Shown here: positions 56,237-64,000 of the stretch, piece by piece
How positions within the stretch are numbered: position 1 is the stretch's first letter
How the letters are laid out: each line of letters opens with the position of its first letter
Source of the DNA: Tupaia tana
Lineage: Eukaryota; Chordata; Mammalia; Scandentia; Tupaiidae
NCBI GenBank assembly: GCA_026018925.1
Contig: JAKSZU010000006.1
Coordinates: 130,861,592-130,925,591 of the forward strand
Length of the DNA stretch: 64,000 bases
Direction of reading: 5' to 3'
Program-made: the position numbers and the translations under genes
The notes under the pieces: generated by a model
Database searches by the model: none
What the model saw: the letters and a program-made list of their open reading frames with translations, nothing else
Told to the model about the DNA's origin: nothing

Positions 56237-56277
56237 TCTATTTTTTTAAATGCATTATTTTAAAATTCAGAAACATC

Positions 56278-56735
56278 AGGGCCAGCAGGTGGCATAGTGG
56301 TTAAAGGCACTGGATTCCCACATGGCTGACTGTAGTTCGAGTCCCAGACTTGACAGTGTGCTTTCTCTTTTTTTTTTTTGGGGGGGGGAGAGGTTTTTGC
56401 TATAGGGCGCATGCACTTGCTAGACAGACAGAGAGAGACAGAGAGACAGAAAGTGAGAAATCACCCCCCAGGGAGGATGTCCACGCTGCAATACCTTCTC
56501 CGTTCTCCTCTCAGGATCTTGGGCACGCACGCACATGCGCCTGGCGTGAGTTTTAAGCCACCGGTTCCAAGACGCAAACCACGGTCAACTACATGGGAGT
56601 CCAGCGACATAGCCCATTGCGCTAACTGCTGGTCTCGACAGTTTGCTTTCTTACTTTCCCTTTCTCTCTCTGTCTGTCTCTGGCCAAACTAAAAAAATAG
56701 TAGTAACAAATGGAATTAAATAAATAATTCATTTT
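56278..56735 (+). mobile_element. SINE, group B, split by a nested group A SINE
   Basis: Parts 56278-56366 and about 56636-56735 form one group B element. The break point is duplicated as gacagt(g/t)tgctttct. Confidence 0.92.
56367..56635 (-). mobile_element. SINE, group A, nested inside a group B SINE
   Basis: Reverse copy with poly-T, a G run, gagaggtttttgctataggg at the left and gctaactgctggtctc at the right. Confidence 0.93.
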
Positions 56736-57078
56736 AAAAAAATTCCAGAACATTCAAAAATAAAATTAAATTGGGAAAATAAAATTAAATTAGTAATAAT
56801 TGTATTTTGATTCGAATTACAGAATTCTGGATCCTTTCCAGGAATTAAACTTACAGAGGGACTTTCACATAAACCATTCTTCCTAAAAAATATAAAAACC
56901 AAATTGTTTAACAAGAAAGTAATAGAATAAATCATATGCATACCATCTACAGAATGGAGTCTATTACAGGTACAATCATGGGACATGATCAGTGACATAA
57001 CTGAAGAAATAAGCAACAGCATGTATAAAGTATGCTTATATTTGTTTCTAAAAGCAGGTACACAAGAATTTCTTTTTC

Positions 57079-57331
57079 TTTTTTTTAAGGTTTCGCCATA
57101 AGGCACAAGAAATCACTCAAGAGAAACTGACAGTGAGAGGGAAAGTGAGAAATCACCCCCTAGAGAGGATGGCCATACCACAATCCCTTCTCCTGCAGTG
57201 TCCTCCTGGGACTTTGGGGCACACGTGCACAAGTACCCCACGTGATTTTTCAAGCCACCAGAACCAGGACTCGAATGGTGGTCAGCCACATGCAAGTCCA
57301 GCACTGTAACCACTATGCCCCTGCTGGCCCC
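57079..57331 (-). mobile_element. SINE, group D
   Basis: Reverse copy: aaggtttcgccataaggcac at the left, gatggccataccacaatccc, atgcccctgctggcccc at the right. Confidence 0.87.
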
Positions 57332-57422
57332 AATATGAAAGTATCTTTTTTAGGTAGGGAGGGAAAGTAAATGAACACAAACAAAACAGACAGCAATTAT
57401 CTCTGAAAAATGGACTAACAGA

Positions 57423-57668
57423 GGGACCAGCAGTTACTGTAATGGCTATGTTGCTGGACTCCCATGTAGTCGACCGTGGTTCGTGTCCTGAACCCGGTGA
57501 CTTAAAACTCACGCAGGGTGCATGTATGTGCGTGCCCAAGATCCCGAGAGAATGGAGAAGGGATTGCGGCGTGGCCACCCCCTCTGGGAGGTGATTTCTC
57601 ACTTTCTGTCTCTGTGTCTGTCTGTCTGTCTGGCAAGTGCACGCGCCCTATAGCAAAAAACTCTCAAA
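57423..57668 (+). mobile_element. SINE, group A
   Basis: Starts agggaccagcagttactgta; tail followed by (aaat)n. Confidence 0.93.
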
Positions 57669-58004
57669 AGATAAATAAATAAATAAAAGTACTGAGTGTA
57701 CATAATACAATACTTCTTCAAGTTATACTTTGAGTATTTAAATCTTTTTAAATGAGAAGTATTCATGTATTACATAATTATTTTTCTTAAATCATGATTT
57801 TAAGGAAACGAAACAATGAGAAGAAAGGTTCCTACTTAAATGCAAAATTTTCATTACAATACAAAATACAAAGCATGAAGGAAATATTTGTTGTTTAATG
57901 TACCTAAAACTGGCATATTTGAAGTAAAATGTTAGGATGTATGTAAGTGTTCAAAAAACATACTTAAGGGTTTTGGCTCAACTGCCAAAAATAGCCTACC
58001 TTTT

Positions 58005-58223
58005 TCTTTTTAAAGGTTTTTGCAAAGGGTGCATGCCCTCCCCAGAGAGAGACAGTGAGAGGAAAAGTGAGAAATCACCTTGGGGAGTAGGGAGGGCTAT
58101 GCAGCAATCCTTTCTTCTCCTGGGATTTTAGGGATGCATGCTCATGAGCCTGGCATGATTTTCAAGCCAACAGTCCAGCTGGTCACGTTCCAGCACCTTA
58201 ACTAAGCTACCTGCTGGCACCTC
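58005..58223 (-). mobile_element. SINE, group D
   Basis: Reverse copy: aaaggtttttgcaaagggtg at the left, catgattttcaagccaacag, tacctgctggcacc at the right. Confidence 0.82.
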
Positions 58224-58599
58224 ACCTGTCATAGTTTAAGTTATAAATTCAGAGCTGCCTTCATGTTGTCCCACAATAGCAGCTGTGCTTTGCTATGCCT
58301 TTTTTCCTTTGGTTAGCTAACCATTCTAGATATAATCATCTGATACTCTCCAAATTGCACTAAACCAACAATAAGCGAGATACTAGGAAAAAAAGAAAAA
58401 GGCTAGAATGTGTATTTTGCCAATTTTGTGATGACTTCCCTTCTAGTAAAAGAGAATCATGGTTCATTGGCTATTACTTAATTCAAAGGAGATTTTATTA
58501 TTCAGTAATTAAATGAATGTCTCACAACTTTGTTGAAGAACATCAAGAATTTTAATGGAGATTTCTCCACTTAAAGAAGGCATTCTCTTTCCCTACTCA

Positions 58600-58755
58600 T
58601 TAGCTAAATTACCTTGAGAAAGTTATTTAACCTGTTATTTAAATCTGCTTCCTCCTCTGCAAAAGTGGAATTGCTGTGAGCATTTCATTAGATAATGCAT
58701 GTAAAGACCCAGTAAAATGTCTGATACACCGAAAAAACTCATTAAATATTACCTT
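58600..58755 (+). repeat. MIR-like element
   Basis: accttgagaaagttatttaa, cctcctctgcaaaagtggaa, gataatgcatgtaaagaccc, ctcattaaatatt follow the MIR pattern. Confidence 0.6.
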
Positions 58756-58809
58756 CTTTTCCCTGCCCCTTTCCTTTCTCTTAAAGGTTCCTGGAAAGCA
58801 GAAAAATAA

Positions 58810-59050
58810 TGACAATGTAGAGGCAGTGGTGGCATATCTGGACCTACATGGGAAAGGTCCTGGGTTTGCATCCCAGGGCCTCTCTGAGTATGCCAGGTGC
58901 ACGTGCCCGTGGTCTGGGCCTAAAACTGAGGATGGATCACAGCATGAAGATCTGTTGTGGGGTACATGCTCCCATGTGTCTCTTACTCCCTTCTTCCCTC
59001 CCTCTCTTTCATGAAAGAAAGAAACTTAAAAAAAATAAATAAATAAAAAG
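58810..59050 (+). mobile_element. SINE, group C
   Basis: gaggcagtggtggcatatct, ggacctacatgggaaaggtc, gtgcccgtggtctgggccta, tctttcatgaaagaaag, aaataaataaat tail. It aligns with 17226 and 60240. Confidence 0.75.
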
Positions 59051-59263
59051 ACCATGTATTTTAGCTGAACAGTCAGTAACATGTACGTTAAAACTGAGAT
59101 ATATCCTACAGATTGCTACAAGAATTATCACCTTTCAGCCTTAACTGGCTGATTAACTCACATCGTATATAGTAGAAATTCCCTCAACTAAAGCAACGAA
59201 AGCCAGTATTCAACCACTTCAAATATTTGGTTAAATCAGAGAATCATTAAAAATAATAGAAAC

Positions 59264-59430
59264 CGGGGCCAGCAGGTGGCGTGACGGTTGAGGTCACTGG
59301 ACTCCCACGTGGTCAACTGTGGTTCGAATCCTTTCACTTTTTCTCTCTCTCTCTCCATCCCTCTCTGGTAAGTAAGTAAAGTAAGTAAGTAAGAAAGAAA
59401 GAAAGTTAAATAAAATAATTCTTAAAAAAA
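59264..59430 (+). mobile_element. SINE, group B
   Basis: Head ccggggccagcaggtggcgt, gtggttcgaatcctttcac (a shortened joint), tail with a (taag)n tract. Confidence 0.88.
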
Positions 59431-59455
59431 AAAATAGTAATAATAATGAAAGCCG

Positions 59456-59695
59456 GGACCAGCAGATGGCATAGCAGTTATGTTGCTGGATTCTCATATA
59501 ATTGACCTCGGTTTGAGTCCTGACCCTGGCAGCCTAAAACTCACGGTGAGGTGCGTGCATGGGTGCCTGAGATCCCAAGAGGAGAATGAAGAAGGGATTA
59601 CAGTGTGGCCATCCCCCACCCCCCGGGGGGTGATTTTTTGCTTTCTGTCTCTTTGTCTGTCTAGCAAGCACATGCGTCAGATTTTCAAATTAAAC
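59456..59695 (+). mobile_element. SINE, group A
   Basis: Head gggaccagcagatggcatag, core atcccccaccccccgggggg. The 3' end (cccta) is replaced by cagattttcaaat. Confidence 0.88.
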
Positions 59696-59828
59696 AAACA
59701 TTCATCCCTCTTGTCTTTCTTGTAAACTTAAGGTAGTTTTTTGAGTAAAGAGCCACTGTTTCAAATTCCACATTGTTTTGCATAAACCACAGTCATAATG
59801 TATCATTTCTGGCTCTGTTTTATGGGCT

Positions 59829-60214
59829 GTTATGGTTTACATAATGGCTTATTCCCCAAAATTTCATGTTTTAGAATCTGAGGTGGGGAGGTCTGCTGGG
59901 TAACAACTGGTTCATGACTACATCATCGAGGCAACACGCTCATGAATAGATTAATGATCTCTTGGGAGACCCAGTAGGTTGCAGATCTCATAAGACGTGA
60001 GTGCTCATGGAAGCTGGTTGCTATAAGAGAGTAAGCTGCTGGCTCTCTTTTTGCACATGCCCACCATCTTCTGAGATTCTAATGGTGTGCTGTAAGCCTA
60101 GGATTTAGGGCTTTTCAGTCAACCAGAATAACAAAGTTGTAAACAAATCTCTATCATCTTTATAAATACCTGGGTCCAGGTACTTCTGTTAGCAGTGCAA
60201 TAATGGACTAAAAT
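59829..60214 (+). mobile_element. Solo LTR of MaLR type (ERVL-MaLR, MST/MLT1-like)
   Basis: Matches the MaLR LTR pattern as I remember it: ccccaaaatttcatgtttta, gaatctgaggtggg, gattaatgatctcttgggag, and the 3' part with atcatctttataaatacctg and gcaataatggactaaaa. No internal retroviral sequence is present. It is an old relic. Confidence 0.75.
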
Positions 60215-60239
60215 AGCAGCAGATTTAAAATTGCTTGTG

Positions 60240-60485
60240 GGGCAATTTTGACACAATAGCAAAGCAAGACCCTCTGTGAGACCCACGTGGGAAGGATGCC
60301 AGTTTGCATGCGTCTGCAGACCTCCCTGAGTACTCTAGGTATGTGTGTATATACAGTGTGTGCCCATGATCTAGGCAGGCTGAAGTTGGGTATAGTGAGG
60401 CATCAAGACCCTATTCAGGGTGCTATTATCTGTTTCTCTTTCTGTATTTCTTGCTCATGGAATAAACTTTTATAAAAACTGTTTG
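60240..60485 (+). mobile_element. SINE, group C
   Basis: cagtttgcatgcgtctgcag, gtgtgcccatgatctaggca, gaggcatcaagaccctattc, tgctcatggaataaact. Confidence 0.75.
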
Positions 60486-60511
60486 TAAAAAAATATATAT
60501 ATGAACATAGA

Positions 60512-60780
60512 AGGACAAGCAGATGGCGTAAAGGTTACTTCACTGGACTTCTGGGAGTAGACTGCTGCTCGAGTCCTGGGCCCAGCTGCTTAAAACTCAT
60601 GCTAGGCATGTATACATGAGTGCTCAAGATCCCAAGAGAAAATAGAGGAGAAAGTATTATGGCATGGCCATCCCCCTGCAGCGTGAGTTCTCGCTTTCTC
60701 TCTCTCTGTCCCTGTGTCTCTCTGGCAAGCACACATGCCCTATAGCAAAAATCTCTCTCAAAAAAAGTAAAAAATAAAAA
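60512..60780 (+). mobile_element. SINE, group A
   Basis: Head aaggacaagcagatggcgta, tcgagtcctgggcccagctg, ccctatagcaaaaatctctc. Target duplication about gaacatagaa/aaacatagaa. Confidence 0.9.
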
Positions 60781-61124
60781 AATAAACATAGAATCCTGTA
60801 TCTTTTACAATCTTCTCTCCATCTAAGTCAGACGCAATTTTTAGTGCCTGTTTCCACAAGTCTTTACATAGCATTAATAATTTCATTCTTGTTTCATCAA
60901 TTTATATAAGGTTTAAATAAATTACAATAATAAACATAGCTGACATAAACAGATCTGTGAATAAACACAATTGCCTCCAGGTAAAGTATATCATCCAACT
61001 GATGGGAGACTCCAGACACAATGGAGAAAAGTCTAACGATTTGAGAATATTCAAGAACATGCTTTATGGAAGGAATGCAAAGCATTGACTACAATGAGTC
61101 AGTTAAGGGAAGTCAGTTAAACAC

Positions 61125-61320
61125 GTGAGGCAAGATGGTGGAATAGCAGTAAAACCCAATAGTTCAAGTGTAGAGATCTACCTGTGCACACGGGGCAGAG
61201 GTCTGCCCGATATCCAGGGTAGGCTCGGAGTGAATCATGGTGTCAAGATCCTCCTGTTGGGGGTATTATCTTTTTCTCTCACTCATGGAAAAATAAATGA
61301 ATAAACTTAAAAAAAAAAAA
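61125..61320 (+). mobile_element. SINE, group C
   Basis: gaggcaagatggtggaatag, gatatccagggtaggctcgg, catggtgtcaagatcctcct, cactcatggaaaaataaatg. Confidence 0.72.
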
Positions 61321-61951
61321 AAATCTTCCGCTACACAGACTTCTCCCCCTAATGCTCATACTACTCAGTGATTTGCTCCTCCCCTTACCTGATTTATTTC
61401 CACTTCTACTCATCAAGAACCCTCTTTTCAATTACATAAGTTCCAGCTCTCTTTTAGCTTTTATCAAGTTTGACATAATCACATAAAAATGCCTCATTTT
61501 TCTTTCACCCTGTGAACATATTACCATCCCCCAGGCCCAGTATGATTTCTCATGACTAGCCTAGGCTTCATTATCTCCCTCTGAAAAGAGCTTATTATTA
61601 CTTACGGACTACAGCACACAATTTATCCCTTTATTAGATTAATCCTTCATTATCCCCTTTTTCCTGTATTAAATTTTCCCTTTCTCCTGGATTATTCCTC
61701 CTAACACATAAATACATTCTAGTATCTTCTGTTTTTTTAAAGTACTAAAAGCTACATACTATTTAAATATCACATTATTTTTCCTCTTCTTTTATATCTA
61801 GGTTTCTTGAAACAGTTGCTTACTCATACTGTTTCTACTTCCGTTTCCGGTGTACTGAAAATCTCCTACAGCTCACTACAACATGGGCTTCAGTCCTTAT
61901 CACACCTCTTGTCAGAATCAGTAACTGTCTATTCAGTGATTTCTCTATCCT

Positions 61952-62215
61952 CTTTTTTTTTCCCCTAAAGTTTTTGCCCTAGTGCACATACAGGCACATA
62001 CTCACCAGACAGGCAGAGAGACAGAAAGAGGAAAAATGAGAAATCGCCCCTCAGGGAGATGGCCACACCACCGTTTCTTCTCTTCCATTATCCTCTTGAA
62101 ATTTTACACACACCCACATGCGCCTGGCATGATTTTCAAGCTGTCAGGTCCAGGACTCAAACTGTGGTCAGCCATGTGGGAAACCAGCCCAAGCCACCAT
62201 GCTACCTGCTAGCCC
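61952..62215 (-). mobile_element. SINE, group D
   Basis: Reverse copy: aaagtttttgccctagtgca at the left, gatggccacaccaccgtttc, ctacctgctagcccgc at the right. Confidence 0.85.
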
Positions 62216-62499
62216 GCTCTATCCTCTTACTAGACTTCTCAGTACCATTTGACAGTTAAGAGCTGCTTCTTTCTAGAAATTTCTTCTGTTACCTTCTAAG
62301 TCCTCAGTTCCTGATTTCTCTCCCTATCCCTAGCTAACAGTTTCTTTGCCCTGGTCCATCTACTCTCATTTTAGTAGATGTCTTAATGTCAAATTTGTTC
62401 AAGAATCCATCTTCTTTCTAAGTCAGAGGTTTGTAAAAGGGATGGAACAATTCCTAAGGGAGTTGTGGAAAGTTGTAGTGGTATTTTGAAGTGGAAATA

Positions 62500-62563
62500 T
62501 TAGATCATCAAAAAAGTCATGACACATTTTGCATAGAAAAACATGACTTTTCCAACAACCCAA
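62500..62563. mobile_element. Mariner-like MITE, family 1, shortened loop
   Basis: Left ttagatcatcaaaaaagtca, right tgacttttccaacaacccaa, loop ttttgcatagaaaaa. TA at the left end only. Confidence 0.72.
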
Positions 62564-62659
62564 CAGTAGCAGTATTTAGTGAAGAAAGGCCAGAGATGCT
62601 AGGTGTCCTGCAAAATAAAAGAGCTCCCAACAGTGAAGACGTGTCCCATGTCATGACTT

Positions 62660-62904
62660 TTTTGTTTGTTTTAGATTTTTTGCTATAGGATGTGTGCACT
62701 AATGGGAAGGGGGGAAGGAAAACTGAGAAAGGATCCCCCAAGGGGGATGGCCATGCTGGCAATCCCTTCTCCATTCTCTTCTTGGGATTTTTGGCACACA
62801 TGTACACATACCCAGCGTATCTTCCAAGTTGCAGGGTCCAGGACTCAAACTAGTTGACCTCATGAGATCCAGTGCTTTAATCACCATGCCACTAGCTAAC
62901 TCCT
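62660..62904 (-). mobile_element. SINE, group D/A
   Basis: Reverse copy: agattttttgctataggatg at the left, gatggccatgctggcaatcc, catgccactagctaactc at the right. Confidence 0.85.
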
Positions 62905-63269
62905 GACTTTCAAATGTCCCACCAGACAGTCACATGAGTAATAAACCTTTCTAGAACCAATTCAATTTCCCAGACAAAAGTACTAGGATGGTGTCTCAAC
63001 ACACCTAATTGCCAGGAACTGTAACAATCACGTAACTCAATAACTGCTTTTGCCCAAGAGCTGACTGTTTTGGAAAATCTGATAACCAATGGCAATAAAT
63101 ATCTGAGATGCCCAAACTACACAACTGACTCAGTGTGTGTGAAGATCAGTCACATCCACATGATTTTATACAAAGGCTAAGCACTCTTCATCGTATTTAT
63201 CTCAGCTCTATTTTCTCCACACAGGGCACTTCTCATCATCCAACATACTGTATTTTTTTTACTTATCTT

Positions 63270-63410
63270 CTTTACAGACTCCCTTCTCCCACTAAAATGT
63301 AAGTCTATGACTGAGGAAACTTCTGTTTTATTCACTGCTCTATCCCCAGTGCCCAATATTGTGTCTGATACATGCAAAGGCTTAATAAATATTCATTGGC
63401 TTAATCTGAT
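63270..63410 (+). repeat. L2 LINE 3' end
   Basis: cactaaaatgtaagtctatg, ttctgttttattcactgctc, tatccccagtgcccaatatt and cttaataaatattcattggc fit the L2 3' end closely. Confidence 0.65.
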
Positions 63411-64000
63411 TACTTTGTATTTTCTACTCTGGTCATGAGCAATACTGAAATAATACCCGAAGTATTGTTATTTCTCTGTCCTATTACAGTTAGAACATTA
63501 TATTGATATTTTTGTATTTTGAGTACAGATGGGTTACATGAGCTACAAATATTATGCCAGGATAGTAAAGGATAAATTTCGAAATGCCTAATATATATAT
63601 AAAGGGGATGGTGGAACTCATCTGACCTCTGATGTCACTCACCCACATGAGCTCATTTTTAATTGAGATCTTTCAAACACCACAGTCACAACCCAGTTGC
63701 CCCCTTGACAACTACCATTAAAGGTCCTAAAAACATCTCAAATCTAGTATGTCCAAATGGAAACTGATGCTCTTCAGCAATCTCTACCATCCCTGTGGAT
63801 CTCAGACAACCCAATGACTATAGAGAGCTAGAGGTCTTCTTTTGGTCTCCCTTTCCCTGGGTCCAACTGTAATCTACCAACAAACCCTCTAGAATCTATC
63901 TGTTAAATATATGTGGAATTCATGTACTTCTCTCCTTTCCCAAAACCATCACCTTAGCTCAGAGTGCCTACTCTTTAAGTTATTACAGACTCTCTTAGCA

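Larger units (their letters stand above)
53962..64000. other. Intron 1 of C2CD5 (partial)
   Basis: No exon-like segment encoding the expected first 30 residues (MPGKLKV...) is visible, so the start exon is beyond the window. It holds about twenty SINEs, nested SINEs, a MaLR-type LTR (59829-60214), a MIR (58600-58755), a MITE (62500-62563) and an L2 end (63270-63410). Bases 57690-58005, 60785-61120, 61325-61950 and 63415-64000 are unassigned. Confidence 0.8.

Noticed and set aside
55754-56263. The longest open frame in the window, 169 codons on the plus strand
   Set aside because: It runs through the reverse of one SINE, unique intron sequence and another SINE. The protein has no domain-like composition, and the SINE part matches frames seen at other copies.
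475-62900. Many 60-100 codon frames with shared peptides such as [18 protein letters not shown]
   Set aside because: They are six-frame shadows of group A/D SINEs in either orientation.
56000-64000. First coding exon of C2CD5 or its promoter
   Set aside because: No segment encodes the expected N-terminus and no CpG island is present; the first exon must lie outside the window.

Overview
This is a mammalian intronic window. It carries an internal part of one protein-coding gene on the minus strand, embedded in a dense field of tRNA-derived SINEs. The gene is C2CD5 (also called CDP138 or KIAA0528), a C2-domain protein linked to insulin-stimulated GLUT4 vesicle fusion. I can place twelve constitutive-looking exons (numbered 2 to 13 here) plus two further exons that look alternatively spliced. 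They run from 53961 down to 271. All have AG/GT borders and matching codon phases, so the spliced frame is continuous for about 550 residues (roughly residue 31 to 579 of a protein of about 1000). The first coding exon (about 30 residues) lies beyond base 64000, and the C-terminal exons lie before base 1. Two landmarks fix the identity: the C2 calcium-site aspartates at 76, 78 and 84, and an Akt-type site R-x-R-x-x-S ending at residue 197.

Layout, in the direction of transcription (high to low coordinates): intron 1 (partial), 64000-53962, very SINE-rich, with a MaLR-type LTR, a MIR and an L2 fragment. Exon 2, 53961-53875. Exon 3, 52027-51856. Intron 3 holds a U6 snRNA pseudogene and a UQCRB processed pseudogene. 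Exon 4, 47582-47487. Exon 5, 44363-44208. Exon 6, 43220-43022. Then two alternative exon 7 forms, 38645-38521 and 37611-37460. Exon 8, 31862-31777. Exon 9, 25143-25035. A probable 66-base cassette exon, 14969-14904. Exon 10, 11284-11170. Exon 11, 8048-7953. Exon 12, 3946-3755, with a CxxC...CxxC motif. Exon 13, 457-271.

I count about 73 SINE copies or fragments in four related groups. Group A is about 260 bases with a GC-rich core and is recently active: many copies have intact CpGs and 12-16 base target-site duplications. Group B is short, about 160 bases, and has AATAAA-rich tails. Group D is an older long form. Group C has a distinct head and a tail around CTCATGGAA. Their 5' ends carry a tRNA-like B box. 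No human, rodent, carnivore, horse, rabbit or bat SINE known to me matches. My best guess from memory is a colugo (Dermoptera, CYN-type SINEs), but this is inference, not proof. Two families of short palindromic mariner-like MITEs (four copies each), a MER2-like DNA transposon, L1 3' ends and scattered MIR/L2 fragments complete the picture.

No wholly new biological system was found. The most interesting points are: an apparently strict mutually exclusive exon pair in C2CD5; a SINE inserted 19 bases from a splice acceptor that seems to supply the branch point; a duplicated scrap of exon 5 in the neighbouring intron; a very recent 179-base tandem duplication; strong strand bias of the AATAAA-tailed SINEs; and a possible uncharacterised MITE family.
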